Positions 1 through 8,839 are shown, counted from the stretch's first letter. The stretch: DNA of 44,583 bases from CAYXVJ01 sp050309435 (GCA_050309435.1 JBNRMJ010000022.1:1-44583); one strand, 5' to 3'. Notes: generated by a model not told the origin, from the sequence alone. Program-made: numbers and translations.

Positions 1-45
1 GACGATGAGTCCCGACCAAGTGAATATATATAAAGGAGACATTAT

Positions 46-753
46 ATGGATAAAACCGCGGTCATGAGCGAACTGGAACGCCTCGCAACACCGATGATGA
101 AGAAACGATATCAATCGAACGGGGCGAAAGAGCCGTTCTTCGGCGTGGCGACCGGAGCGATGAAACCTATGTCGCGCGAAATCAAGATCAACCAGGCGCT
201 TGCCGAGGAACTTTATGCGACGGGAAACTATGATGCCATGTACTTCGCCGGGGTGATAGCAGACTCGAAATCAATGACAAAAGCCGACTACGAACGCTGG
301 ATAGACAATGCATATTTCTACATGATCTCCGATTATGTCGTAGCGGTCACGCTCTCCGAATCCGAACTCGGGCAGACCATTTCCGATCTCTGGATCAACA
401 GTTCCGATCCTGCCAGACAATCGGCCGCCTGGAGCTGTTACTGCTGGATGCTGGGCAGCCGACCGGACAGCGAATTCGACCCGCTCAAGATCAGCTCGAT
501 GCTAAAACGCGTTCAAACGGAAATCGAGAATGCACCGTATCAGGTGAAAAAGGCCATGAGCTACTTTATCTACACTGTGGCTACTTCCTTTTCTCCTCTG
601 CACGAACAAGCCATCCGGACGGCAAAAGCACTCGGCAGCATGACTGTCCCTCGCGAACATAAGAAGCCCGAGGTTTTGAATCCTTATGAAGATATCGAGA
701 AAGCCATCAAGCAAAACCGGCTGGGTTTCAAGCGCCGTTACATCAGATGCTAA
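46..753 (+). CDS. DNA alkylation repair protein (AlkD-like HEAT repeats)
   Basis: The 235-residue protein matches the DNA alkylation repair family (PF08713), which folds into HEAT-like helical repeats that cradle DNA and, in AlkD, release N3- and N7-alkylated purines. The features I recognise are the N-terminal segment with PFFGVATG near residues 31-38, helical repeats rich in W and Y through the middle, and the C-terminal VPREHKKPEVLNPYED stretch typical of the shorter Firmicutes members. There is no signal peptide, so it should be cytoplasmic. AAAGGAG lies shortly before the ATG and fixes the start. It faces the DUF2238 gene tail to tail across 9 bases. Family assignment is firm; glycosylase activity is inferred, because many members of this branch are uncharacterised. 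Confidence 0.82.
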   Translation: MDKTAVMSELERLATPMMKKRYQSNGAKEPFFGVATGAMKPMSREIKINQALAEELYATGNYDAMYFAGVIADSKSMTKADYERWIDNAYFYMISDYVVAVTLSESELGQTISDLWINSSDPARQSAAWSCYCWMLGSRPDSEFDPLKISSMLKRVQTEIENAPYQVKKAMSYFIYTVATSFSPLHEQAIRTAKALGSMTVPREHKKPEVLNPYEDIEKAIKQNRLGFKRRYIRC

Positions 754-762
754 ACAGCCGGA

Positions 763-1407
763 TTAAGCATGGTTAGTATCAGGAGAAATACCGGCAATAT
801 ATCGGTCATGCATCGGTGCGAAGACGAGCAGCGCCGCGCTCGCGCCGATCAGGGCCATCAGCATGTCCCAATGACTGTCCCAGAGATCACCTTGAAAACC
901 CATGACGACTTCGGCAGGCAAGCCAAGTATAAATGCCGCCAGCAGTTCCAGCAGTTCATATAAAGCGCTGATCCCAAGGCATACCATCAGCACGATAAGC
1001 GAGAGCATCTTCCCTTTTTTTACGGTTTTGCTTCTGAGAAGATATTCCTTGATGATAAATGCAGGAACAAATCCCTGAGCGAAATGCCCGACGCGATCAT
1101 AGTAATTTCGTTCGAGCGAGAATCTTGTCATCAGCATGTTAAAGAAGGGATTACGCGAGTAGGTATAGCGGGCACCGATCAAGAGAATTATCACATGCAG
1201 TAAAACCATAACATATACAAAAGTGGTAAATCTGAATTTCCGGTAGGTGACGGACAGAGTCAGAACAATTAACAACGCCGCCAGAGCCTGCATCAGCCAA
1301 AACAGCAGGTTATACGGGCGGATCAGCGACCAGATCAAAGCAATGACAAAGCATAGTAAAAGTGCCAGATGAATGACGGCGGGATTTTTCTTCCTCAAAG
1401 CTTCCAT
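763..1407 (-). CDS. DUF2238 (YjdF-type) integral membrane protein
   Basis: This is a polytopic membrane protein of about 214 residues with roughly six hydrophobic helices. It carries the DUF2238/YjdF landmarks: YDRVGHFAQGF in a central loop, ALYELLELL at the start of a helix, and GFQGDLWDSHWDMLMA before the last helix. The conserved D, H, E and W residues at the membrane face suggest a catalytic or ion-binding site, but the family has no assigned function. The reading frame is open upstream to 1491, but I place the start at 1407. AGAGGT sits 7-8 bases before that ATG, the protein then begins at the first hydrophobic helix, and a TACAAT -10-like element lies inside the longer frame. It is transcribed divergently from the VOC gene. 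Confidence 0.75.
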   Translation of the reverse strand: MEALRKKNPAVIHLALLLCFVIALIWSLIRPYNLLFWLMQALAALLIVLTLSVTYRKFRFTTFVYVMVLLHVIILLIGARYTYSRNPFFNMLMTRFSLERNYYDRVGHFAQGFVPAFIIKEYLLRSKTVKKGKMLSLIVLMVCLGISALYELLELLAAFILGLPAEVVMGFQGDLWDSHWDMLMALIGASAALLVFAPMHDRYIAGISPDTNHA

Positions 1408-1559
1408 GAACCGTACCTCTTGATCTTCCTTGGCCATATTTTGTCTACACTTATTGTACGCGATACGGCTCATATGATCAGAAACGAACAAGCACAGTGT
1501 TTATACTGAAACTGTACGCTTGAGATTTGATTCATACAGATGCCAATAAGGAGTGCAAA

Positions 1560-2021
1560 ATGAAAAACTTAACACCGTCCTTTTGGTTTGCCGACAATAA
1601 CTGCGAAGAAGCGATCAACTACTATGTCAGCGTATTTCCCGACTCTGAAATTCTGTCGCTGCAACGTTACCCGGACGAGAACCTGAGCGAGCATTTCGAG
1701 GGGATGAGCGGAAAAATCATCACGGCCGAGTTTAAGCTCAACGGCCAAAAGTTTACGGGGCTGGACGGCGGACCGGTCTTCCGTTTCAACGAAGCGATAT
1801 CCTTCATAATCGAATGCGAAGACCAGGAAGAAATCGATTACTACTGGGAAAAATTGTCACATGTGAAAGAAGCGGAGCAATGCGGCTGGGTCAAGGACAA
1901 ATTCGGTCTTTCCTGGCAGATCGTGCCCTATAATATGGGTGAACTGCTTCAGACCGATGCCCGGATTCAAGCCATGATGCAGATGAAGAAAATCATCATC
2001 CGGGAACTGGAGAATGCCTGA
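1560..2021 (+). CDS. VOC-superfamily protein, PhnB/3-demethylubiquinone methyltransferase-like
   Basis: The 153-residue protein belongs to the PhnB-like group of the vicinal oxygen chelate fold (PF06983). Landmarks are TPSFWFADNNCEEAINYY at the N-terminus, VFPDSEI, FKLNGQKFTGLDGGP in the middle and WVKDKFGLSWQIVP near the C-terminus, in the expected order and at the usual family length. VOC proteins bind a metal through residues of paired beta-alpha-beta-beta-beta units and include dioxygenases, isomerases and resistance proteins. No specific substrate can be read from this one. TAAGGAG at 1547-1553 sits 6 bases before the ATG and decides the start over an upstream TTG at 1527. The next gene starts 14 bases after the stop, so the two are probably cotranscribed. 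Confidence 0.82.
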   Translation: MKNLTPSFWFADNNCEEAINYYVSVFPDSEILSLQRYPDENLSEHFEGMSGKIITAEFKLNGQKFTGLDGGPVFRFNEAISFIIECEDQEEIDYYWEKLSHVKEAEQCGWVKDKFGLSWQIVPYNMGELLQTDARIQAMMQMKKIIIRELENA

Positions 2022-2035
2022 CCGGACTGCTGCCT

Positions 2036-2605
2036 ATGATCGACATCAACGAGCTTTACATCGTCAATTACGCTCACGAAAGCTGTACGCCGCTTCAAAA
2101 CATCATGCGTCTGCCGCAGGAAGAAGCCTTTCGAACAGCCAGGCAATTGGCAGAAAAAAACAGCATGACGACTGCCTTTTACCGCTTCGCCGATTTTCAT
2201 AACTATTACCCGAAGCGCCTCGAAACCGATCGGATCTTATACGAGAAATTCAAGACGCTCGGCGGCAGGCCTCTTTGCCTGCATCCCCTGTCCTTTGTTC
2301 TCGGGGGCAGTAAATACTTGCACGGCTGGTTTGACAAGGGGAAAATAACGAGAATTCCTCTCGCGCCGATTCCGTCAGAGTATATCAGTTTTACCTTCGG
2401 CGACAGCATGTCAACCCTGGAAAAGAAAAAAGAATTACACATGGTAACGAAAGACTGCCTTCTGGACAAGATTTGTCGCTTTGAAGGCAGTCTTGACGAA
2501 TATCTCGACCGGATCGATAAAGACTGTCGCTATATTGAAGTTCAGCTCTGGAACGATGACTATTGCCGCCTGGCCGTTGTCGGGGAAGACTCTGTTATAC
2601 GTTGA
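2036..2605 (+). CDS. Conserved hypothetical protein of unknown function
   Basis: I do not recognise a characterised family for this 189-residue soluble protein. It looks like a real gene: it follows the VOC gene after 14 bases on the same strand, uses a normal codon pattern, and reads through to a stop that overlaps the converging GH5 gene by 11 bases. Notable segments are TPLQNIMRLPQEEAF near the N-terminus, TAFYRFADFHNYYP, HPLSFVLGGSKYL and PSEYISFTFGDSM. The many aromatic and charged residues suggest a compact globular domain. There is no signal peptide or membrane helix. The ribosome binding site is weak (CTGGAG far upstream), so translation may be coupled to the preceding gene. I recall similar proteins of unknown function in other Clostridia, but cannot check that here. 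Confidence 0.7.
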   Translation: MIDINELYIVNYAHESCTPLQNIMRLPQEEAFRTARQLAEKNSMTTAFYRFADFHNYYPKRLETDRILYEKFKTLGGRPLCLHPLSFVLGGSKYLHGWFDKGKITRIPLAPIPSEYISFTFGDSMSTLEKKKELHMVTKDCLLDKICRFEGSLDEYLDRIDKDCRYIEVQLWNDDYCRLAVVGEDSVIR

Positions 2606-4088
2606 TGCGAATGATGCCTTTTCCGCTTTCGTGTGTTAAAACGATCTGACCGCCGTCCCCGTCTTTTCCGTAAGGCTGAATGTCAATTTTCGCACTAAAG
2701 CCTTCAACATGAATCTTATCAGAGGATAACCGCTTCGCCGCCAGATGGTGGATTATGCTTTCGCCAGCCTCCGCATCCAGCGAGAGTTCAAAACGCTCTT
2801 CTTCTGATATCATCGCGAGAATCTCGCCTGATACCGATTTGGCATAAGGGCGTTTCAGCTGCGACCAGTAAGGCGCCAGATCCGCATCATGGTCCCAGCA
2901 CCAGTAACTGTGACTCCAGAGGTTTTCATCGAATATATCCAGAATCTGTTTCGCCAGATCCGCGGTAACGGGAACAGGCGAAAAAGCTCCCCATTCGCCG
3001 ATCAAGACGGGAATGCCAAGAGCATCCTGAACCTTTCGATGGGCCTCGAAGATATAGCGAACGCGATCCTTCGAATACGCTTCATAGTGTTCGGTGTCCA
3101 CAACCAGATCATAACCATGCGGAGCAAAAATCGTGGAAACACCCGCGACCGGTCGAACCCCTGTGGGAATTCCCAGATTGGTAAAATAAGAGGCTTCCTG
3201 GAAACAAAGCCAATCCGGGCAGGCCTTTTTCAGCGTAGGACAGAGTTTGTCATAAAACGCCTGCAGTCGTGTCTTTTCGAAGGCCTGCGAAGCTTCGCTG
3301 CTATATTTAGCCAGTTGGTCGTAAAGCGTCATATCCTCCAGCAGCGATAAAAGATCCAGCTTGCTCTCTTCGTTTGTCCAGCTGTCCAGACCGTCTGTCT
3401 CGCTGATTTCTGCCGCTTCCTCGTTTCCCGAAGCAGCTAGTGCCATAGCCACGCCTTCGCCCATCTTCTCGAAAATCAGGCGGCCTTCCATTCCGGGATA
3501 TGGCTCGTTGAAAAGATCGTAACCGATCACATTGGGACAATCCTTGAAAAATTCTGCCACATGCAGCCACATCAAGAGGAAATGATCCTGCAGACCGACT
3601 CCGTCCGCGCAGAGCCGATTCTCCCAGAAAGCATCGAAAGATGCCGAGATCGCATCGCTCTTCAGATATGCATCGGACCAAAGATCCCCGCTGCTGTGCG
3701 GCAGACCGTCGTCCAGCGTAGCCCAAAGAGGGGCACCGTCACCGAACTTGATCCCGTAAAGATCCTGATGCATGTCCAAAAATACGTAGAGGCCGTTGTC
3801 TGCGGCCCACTTTGCCTGTTGTCTGATTTTAGCCAGATATGAATCATCGTAAACACCCGGCTCGGGTTCGACGCCGTCCCATTGGAGACCAAGCCGTATG
3901 ACGTTAAAGCCTGAAGCTCTAAACTTCGCGAATAAACTCTCGTCGCAAGCTGTTACATAGCCCAGTTCTTTTTTCTTACAGACCAGATTGATGCCGCGCA
4001 GGATCGTGTGACGCCCCTGTTCGTCGACGATTCTTTTTCCTTCGATGCGAAGAGCATGATTTTTGTTATCTGATTTTTCTTTTTTCAC
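2595..4088 (-). CDS. GH5 family hydrolase, endoglycoceramidase-like
   Basis: This 497-residue glycoside hydrolase has the TIM-barrel architecture of GH5 endoglycosylceramidases. It shows GFNVIRLGLQWDGVEP around residues 60-75, DMHQDLYG at 105-112, the acid/base glutamate in DLFNEPYPG (E195), and the nucleophile glutamate in VLIGEWGAFS (E365). WCWDHD follows near 396-401, and a small C-terminal beta domain closes the protein. Known relatives cut the bond between oligosaccharide and ceramide, but bacterial members without a signal peptide, like this one, may act on other beta-glycosides. An insertion of about 60 acidic residues follows the acid/base strand. It starts with GTG, preceded by AAGGAGT, and lies 3 bases after the symporter stop, so it is the last gene of the GH29-symporter-GH5 operon. 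Confidence 0.85.
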   Translation of the reverse strand: MKKEKSDNKNHALRIEGKRIVDEQGRHTILRGINLVCKKKELGYVTACDESLFAKFRASGFNVIRLGLQWDGVEPEPGVYDDSYLAKIRQQAKWAADNGLYVFLDMHQDLYGIKFGDGAPLWATLDDGLPHSSGDLWSDAYLKSDAISASFDAFWENRLCADGVGLQDHFLLMWLHVAEFFKDCPNVIGYDLFNEPYPGMEGRLIFEKMGEGVAMALAASGNEEAAEISETDGLDSWTNEESKLDLLSLLEDMTLYDQLAKYSSEASQAFEKTRLQAFYDKLCPTLKKACPDWLCFQEASYFTNLGIPTGVRPVAGVSTIFAPHGYDLVVDTEHYEAYSKDRVRYIFEAHRKVQDALGIPVLIGEWGAFSPVPVTADLAKQILDIFDENLWSHSYWCWDHDADLAPYWSQLKRPYAKSVSGEILAMISEEERFELSLDAEAGESIIHHLAAKRLSSDKIHVEGFSAKIDIQPYGKDGDGGQIVLTHESGKGIIRINV

Positions 4089-4091
4089 TTT

Positions 4092-5534
4092 TTACTCCTT
4101 TATGGTATCTAAGACCTCGCTTGTGCCTCGTCTGGCGTTATTGCTGAAGTTCGAGATCGCTTCTTCCTCTGCCTTGTCAAAGGGATATAGCTTAATCGGA
4201 ATCAAGCCGATGATATAGGCGGCCAGAGGTACAACAGCCGTGGCGATGCGAATACCTAAAACAGCGGACTCGCTTTGGATTCTCTGGGTCCCGTCGTAGC
4301 CGAAAGCCGAAATAATCCCCGTAAAAATCACGGTTTGGAGTCCAGAAAATGCCGTGACAAATAAAGCGAAGAGTCCGTTGTAAAGACCGGTTTTTCGGAT
4401 ACCGGTCCTCCTCTCGTCGTCATCAATCACAAGCGCTCCCATGGGCGAGGTAACCGTTCCGAGGTAGTTGACCGTCAGAACAATGAAGTAATATCCCACC
4501 CAGGCGACCGGGGCCGATCGCGTCAAGAAAATGATTGAATAACCAAGCAGGGCCGGAACGATGCCGCCGTAGACGCTGTGCTTCGTCCCGATCCTTCGAG
4601 CCAGCCTTCCTATCATAGGCAACAGCAGTAATACGCCTACATGCGTCGTAACATCGATGATGGTCGCCGTCATGCCGTCGACTCGCAGAACATGGTCCAT
4701 ATAGTAGAGGAAAGGGGTGAAATAAAAACGGATCGGTCCCAGAACAAGACTCGAGAAAATCACGTAAGTCAAAAAGGCTCTGGTCCGGATGATACTCCAT
4801 GATTCTTTCCAGATCTGATGCCAGGTCAGCTGTTGCGAAAGCACCGTTTTTTCCATTTCGCTCGTATCCGGCAAACCGCGAAGCGCCCAGATGAAAAAGA
4901 CCGTCTCCAGCAGGATCACGACTGTAAAGACCGGGATGATAATCTCCCGCCTGCCGTCGCCGACAAGCAGAAGGGTCGGGATCAAGGTGATCACGAAGCT
5001 CATCGCCTGAGAGATATAGTTGGTGATGATATTCACATCGACACGTTCTTCCTTGGTCGGTGCGACAATCAAGGTATAAGAGGCATAGGCCACGCTGTAG
5101 GCAGTCGCAGCCGTATCGTAGATAAAGAGCTCCAGCGTATAAACGGCAAAGATCAGCCACTGACTCCAGCTCGGACCGGATAGAATCATCAGAAAGGAAG
5201 ATATCACCATGAAAGGGATCGTAACCCGCATCAGATAGATATACTTGTTGCGCCCGGGTCTTACCCGCATCTTATCGATCCAGGCACCCAGCAGCGGATC
5301 GTTTATCGCATTCCAGATGTTATAGATTACATATACCCAGCCGACATACTCGGGAGAAAGACCGATCACATCGGTATAGAGTTTTATAAAGACGTTATGA
5401 ATCAGGACGCTGCCGATCGACAGGGCCGGACCGGGCAGCGAGACACGCCACTTTTCCTTCGTGCTCAGACCGTGCTTGCTGCTGAAACGAAAAGCTTTCC
5501 CAAATGATTCGCGTACCCGATGTCCAAGGCTCAT
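4092..5534 (-). CDS. Glycoside-pentoside-hexuronide (GPH) family sugar:cation symporter
   Basis: This is a 12-helix transporter of the MelB/YicJ type (MFS_2). The N-terminal half carries the typical GPH signature: an amphipathic lead-in, then GLSPEYVGWVYVIYNIWNAINDPLLGAWIDK, in which the DPLLGAWID motif follows helix 2, and RPGRNKYIYL in the next loop. Such proteins import oligosaccharides or glycosides with Na+ or H+. Its place between an intracellular fucosidase and a GH5 hydrolase suggests that it brings in their substrate. The frame is open to 5579 (TTG), overlapping the fucosidase stop, but GAGGAGG ends 8 bases before the ATG at 5534, so I choose that start; it leaves a 41-base gap after the fucosidase. 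The substrate itself is inferred only from the neighbours. Confidence 0.85.
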   Translation of the reverse strand: MSLGHRVRESFGKAFRFSSKHGLSTKEKWRVSLPGPALSIGSVLIHNVFIKLYTDVIGLSPEYVGWVYVIYNIWNAINDPLLGAWIDKMRVRPGRNKYIYLMRVTIPFMVISSFLMILSGPSWSQWLIFAVYTLELFIYDTAATAYSVAYASYTLIVAPTKEERVDVNIITNYISQAMSFVITLIPTLLLVGDGRREIIIPVFTVVILLETVFFIWALRGLPDTSEMEKTVLSQQLTWHQIWKESWSIIRTRAFLTYVIFSSLVLGPIRFYFTPFLYYMDHVLRVDGMTATIIDVTTHVGVLLLLPMIGRLARRIGTKHSVYGGIVPALLGYSIIFLTRSAPVAWVGYYFIVLTVNYLGTVTSPMGALVIDDDERRTGIRKTGLYNGLFALFVTAFSGLQTVIFTGIISAFGYDGTQRIQSESAVLGIRIATAVVPLAAYIIGLIPIKLYPFDKAEEEAISNFSNNARRGTSEVLDTIKE

Positions 5535-5575
5535 GCATTCGTCCTCCTCGACTGTAAGTGCTTCTGATCTTCGCT

Positions 5576-7048
5576 TCAAGCTAAACTGATTTTGAATACG
5601 ACCGCTTGCTTGCTTCTCATATTAGTCTTGATATGAAGTCCGTTTTCGTCGCGATGCCAGCAGGGTTTCTCGTCAAAGCCAAGGACCTCGACATCCCGTA
5701 TGATACCGTGGAAGTTCGCCTGCCTGGAAGCATCCTTTTCACCGAGGGATAATATCGTGTATTCGCCGGATTCGCTGCACTTTAGCGCGGTGGCGTAGAG
5801 CTTTCCCCGGGCCGTGGTGAAACGAAAATCCTTCGATGTGAAGTTTTTCCTGATACCGTCGGTAAACTGACCTTCGACGATCTCGGTCGGACCTTCTCCG
5901 TAGCTTCGCCAGATAGACGACTCATAGATCGCTTCGCCGTTAATCTTCAGCCAGTTACCGATCTCAAGCAAGACGGCTTTTTCTTCATCCGATATGGTGC
6001 CGTCTGATTTCGGGCCCACGTTGAGCAGTAAACAACCATTCTTACTCACGATATCCACGAGATCGCAGATGATATCTTCTGCCGGACGATAGTCGTTGTT
6101 TTCCGTATAGCACCAGGAGTTTAGCGCAATCGCCGTATCCGTCTGCCAGAAATAAGGTTTCACATAAGCAAACTGGCCTCGTTCTACATCGGGAACGGCC
6201 GTCCCGAAGAGGAAGGCATCGTGCTTGTAGTTGATCACGGCTTCGCTGCCCCGTTCGGCGGCACGGTTATAGTAGTATGCGGCGAATTTCATGAGATAAG
6301 GACGGGCGGCGGAATGCTGGATCCACCAGTCGAAGTATACGATTTTCGGGTGGTATTGATCTACGATCTCGCAGCAGCGAACAAGCCAGTCCTCAAGAAA
6401 CTCTTCAGACGGTTCGGGTTTGCTGAAAAGATCCTGGTGATCGGGCTCGGGCATGGCCGGCCAGTAGAAATCGCCCCTTTGAAGCGGTTCTTTGATATCA
6501 CTGTCGAAGTCTTTTCCGTGCCCCATGAAGAACCAATGCTCGATGCGGTGCGATGATGCCCCGATCTCGAGTCCGCGCTTTTGGCAACTTTCGCTCAGTT
6601 CGCCCAGCACGTCTCTCTTCGGTCCTTTTTCGTAAGCGTTCCACTCCGAAATCCGGCTCTTGTACATCTGAAAGCCATCGTGATGTTCGGCTACAGGAAC
6701 AACGTATTTCGCACCTGCCTGCTCGAATAAAGCGGCCCATTCGTCCGGATCGAAGGAGTCGGCCGTAAACATCGGGATGAAATTCTTATAGCCGAAATCG
6801 ACGTGTTTTCCATAGGTTTGAAGATGATGTTCGTATTCACGCGTTCCTTTGATATACATGCTTCGCGGATACCACTCGTTTGCAAAAGCCGGCACGCTGT
6901 AAACACCCCAATGGATGAAAATACCGAACTTGGCATTTTGATACCACTTCGGCACCTGATACCGTGAAAGCGAAGCCCAGTTCGCCTTATAGGGACCGTT
7001 TTCGATCACCTTGTGAATCGTTTCCAAGTAAGCAGTCATGTCATACAT
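5576..7048 (-). CDS. Alpha-L-fucosidase, GH29
   Basis: This cytoplasmic GH29 enzyme hydrolyses terminal alpha-L-fucose. Typical motifs follow in order: VPKWYQNAKFGIFIHWG, the NEWYPR loop, FDPDEWAALFEQAGAKYVV, AEHHDGFQMY (substrate-binding His pair), GLEIGASSHRIEHWF, and KIVYFDWW, whose Asp (about residue 240 from this start) is the expected nucleophile. NGCLLLNVGPKSDGTI ends the barrel, followed by a beta-sandwich. There is no signal peptide. The frame is open to 7144, but the best promoter lies inside that extension, and GGGAGG at 7060-7065 precedes two in-frame ATGs: 7057 (spacing 2, too close) and 7048 (spacing 11). I use 7048. It is the first gene of an operon with a GPH symporter and a GH5 hydrolase. 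Confidence 0.88.
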   Translation of the reverse strand: MYDMTAYLETIHKVIENGPYKANWASLSRYQVPKWYQNAKFGIFIHWGVYSVPAFANEWYPRSMYIKGTREYEHHLQTYGKHVDFGYKNFIPMFTADSFDPDEWAALFEQAGAKYVVPVAEHHDGFQMYKSRISEWNAYEKGPKRDVLGELSESCQKRGLEIGASSHRIEHWFFMGHGKDFDSDIKEPLQRGDFYWPAMPEPDHQDLFSKPEPSEEFLEDWLVRCCEIVDQYHPKIVYFDWWIQHSAARPYLMKFAAYYYNRAAERGSEAVINYKHDAFLFGTAVPDVERGQFAYVKPYFWQTDTAIALNSWCYTENNDYRPAEDIICDLVDIVSKNGCLLLNVGPKSDGTISDEEKAVLLEIGNWLKINGEAIYESSIWRSYGEGPTEIVEGQFTDGIRKNFTSKDFRFTTARGKLYATALKCSESGEYTILSLGEKDASRQANFHGIIRDVEVLGFDEKPCWHRDENGLHIKTNMRSKQAVVFKISLA

Positions 7049-7108
7049 GTCGTACATTGCCTCCCAAATCCATTCTGAATCTAAAGAAGATTCAGAGGCC
7101 AAGAAACG

Positions 7109-7138
7109 CTTATACCAAAGATAATCTAATGGTATCAA
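7109..7138 (-). promoter_or_regulatory. Putative promoter of the fucosidase operon
   Basis: On the minus strand TTGATA (7133-7138) and TATAAG (7109-7114) are separated by 18 bases, a good vegetative match. Transcription would start near 7102, giving a leader of about 50 bases. The leader contains a perfect 8-bp stem (TCTGAATC/GATTCAGA, 7074-7096) with a 7-base loop, which ends just upstream of the GGGAGG ribosome binding site. The motif match is seen in the sequence; activity is inferred. Confidence 0.55.
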
Positions 7139-7198
7139 TCGCATTCGTGCTTGCCAATAGAGCAGGTGATTTTACATATAGCAAAACATCTGCCGGCA

Positions 7199-7228
7199 AT
7201 AAATAAGGCCCCGCCTAAAGCGAGACCT
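7199..7228 (-). terminator. Rho-independent terminator after xylB
   Basis: On the minus strand AGGTCTCGC and GCGGGGCCT pair over 9 bp (two G-U) around the 5-base loop TTTAG, followed by TTATTTATT. It lies about 40 bases beyond the xylB stop and before the fucosidase promoter, so it separates the two operons. Confidence 0.7.
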
Positions 7229-7266
7229 CTTGTTGTTTTAGTGCTAAGTTTGTGAAAACATCCGGA

Positions 7267-8787
7267 TCAGATACCGGCCAGGGCCTTATAGCTGTCCTTG
7301 AGATTCGGATACAGCATACGGTAAACCTCGTATGCCTTCTGATAAGCCGCGGAATCCGCCTCGACGGGTTTGCTTGCATGACCGAGCTTGACGGTCGCCT
7401 CGCAGGCTTCCTGAATCGAAGAGTATGCACCGGTACCGGCCATCGCCAGCAGAGCTACACCCAGCGTTCCGCCGCCGCTGTTGGCAAGTGCGGCCACCGG
7501 TACGTTATAGACATCGGCTAGCATCTGACGCCAGAACGGACTTGCGCCGCCGCCCGTCGCTCTCATATCAGCGACTTCCAGACCCATGCCGCGCATGATT
7601 TCCAGACCGTCGAGCTGCGAGAAAGAAACACCTTCCATAATGGCTCGGATGAGATGAGCTTGCCGGTGCATGGCCGACAATCCGAAGAAGACACCTCTGG
7701 CATCCGCATCGAGCCAGGGCGTACGCTCGCCCATCAGATAAGGCAAGTACAAAAGACGCTCCGATCCGATCGGAACTCCGGCTGCCAGCCGGTCCATGTA
7801 AGCATAAAGAGGCAAGCCCTTTTTTTCGGCCACGGGAGCCAGATCCTTACAGAATTCGTCTCTGAACCATTTCAGCGACAAACCCGCCGCCTGCGTCACG
7901 CTCATAACATGCCAGGCTCCGGGAACCGCCGCACAGAAGGTATGGACACGGCCCTTCGGATCGATGTGCATCTCGTTTGTATGAGCGAAGATAACACCCG
8001 AAGTACCGATCGTCGTAAAGGCTTTACCTTCGGTCACGACGCCTGTTCCGATCGCCGCGGCCGCGTTATCGCCCGCTCCGCCGACAACCGCCGTACCTGC
8101 GGCAAGTCCCGTTAAAGAAGCAGCAACTTCAGATACACGGCCGCTAACCTCGACCGACTCATAAACATCGGCCAGGAGACTGCGATCGATATCCAGAAGA
8201 CCGAGGAGCTCGGCCGACCAGTCTCTGGCACCGATATCCAGGAGCTGCATGCCGGAAGCATCCGAAACTTCGGTCGCGAACTCGCCGGTCAATTTATAGC
8301 GGATAAAATCTTTAGGCAGTAAAATCTTACGGCAGCGCTCGTAGTTTTCGGGTTCGTTCTTACGCACCCAGAGAATCTTGCTGGCCGTGAAGCCCGTGAT
8401 GGCGGGATTGGCCGTAATGGCGATCATTTTCTCGTGGCCGACGATACGATTGAGATCATCGACCTCTGCCGCCGTTCTCTGATCGGCCCAGATAATGGAC
8501 GGGCGAATCACCTCGCCTTTTTCGTCTAGCATCACCAGACCATGCATCTGACCGGATAAGCCCAAACCGCGTACATCGCTTGCCGGCACACCAGTCTTGG
8601 AGAGCACGGCTTGAATGGTACCGACTACCGCCTGCCACCAGTCTTCCGGATCCTGCTCCGCCCAGCCGTTCCTGGGCTGTGCCAGCGGGTATTCGATCAA
8701 ATGCGACGCCAGATCCTGTCCGCGCTCATCGTAGAGAACTGTTTTCGTACCGGACGTTCCGATATCAATACCAAGGTATAAAGCCAT
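7267..8787 (-). CDS. xylB: Xylulokinase
   Basis: This FGGY-family sugar kinase phosphorylates D-xylulose to xylulose 5-phosphate. The N-terminus shows the ATP-binding phosphate-1 loop LGIDIGTSGTKT, then GWAEQDPEDWW, LSGQMHGLV and the substrate-contact segment IIWADQRT. GGAGDNAAAAIGTG carries the expected catalytic Asp, followed by TIGTSGVIFA, and the C-terminal FGGY-type signature is around TGGGASPFWRQMLADV. The length of about 506 residues is normal for the family. AAGGAG at 8795-8800 precedes the ATG by 7 bases, so an in-frame start further upstream is rejected. It lies 96 bases downstream of xylA in the same direction, but a terminator-like hairpin occupies the gap, so xylB is probably made at a lower level than xylA. 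Confidence 0.95.
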   Translation of the reverse strand: MALYLGIDIGTSGTKTVLYDERGQDLASHLIEYPLAQPRNGWAEQDPEDWWQAVVGTIQAVLSKTGVPASDVRGLGLSGQMHGLVMLDEKGEVIRPSIIWADQRTAAEVDDLNRIVGHEKMIAITANPAITGFTASKILWVRKNEPENYERCRKILLPKDFIRYKLTGEFATEVSDASGMQLLDIGARDWSAELLGLLDIDRSLLADVYESVEVSGRVSEVAASLTGLAAGTAVVGGAGDNAAAAIGTGVVTEGKAFTTIGTSGVIFAHTNEMHIDPKGRVHTFCAAVPGAWHVMSVTQAAGLSLKWFRDEFCKDLAPVAEKKGLPLYAYMDRLAAGVPIGSERLLYLPYLMGERTPWLDADARGVFFGLSAMHRQAHLIRAIMEGVSFSQLDGLEIMRGMGLEVADMRATGGGASPFWRQMLADVYNVPVAALANSGGGTLGVALLAMAGTGAYSSIQEACEATVKLGHASKPVEADSAAYQKAYEVYRMLYPNLKDSYKALAGI

Positions 8788-8805
8788 CTCTTCTCTCCTT
8801 AATCC

Positions 8806-8839
8806 AAAAGAACGACCGGCTTTACAGCCAGCCGTTCTT
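8806..8839 (-). terminator. Intercistronic terminator/attenuator hairpin between xylA and xylB
   Basis: On the minus strand AAGAACGGCTGGCT pairs with AGCCGGTCGTTCTT (about 14 bp, two G-U) around the tetraloop GTAA and runs into TTTTGG. The tail ends about 5 bases before the xylB ribosome binding site, leaving no room for a separate promoter. It therefore looks like a partial terminator or an mRNA-processing/stabilising hairpin that sets the xylA:xylB ratio. Confidence 0.7.

Noticed and set aside
1..25. Hammerhead-ribozyme-like string GATGAGTCCCGAC at the window edge.
   Set aside because: The core needs CTGATGA and a later GAAAC with closing stems. Here the context reads ACGATGAG and no GAAAC follows, and the 5' side lies outside the window.
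7058..7144. N-terminal extension of the fucosidase.
   Set aside because: It lacks a ribosome site, and the likely promoter and GGGAGG lie inside it.
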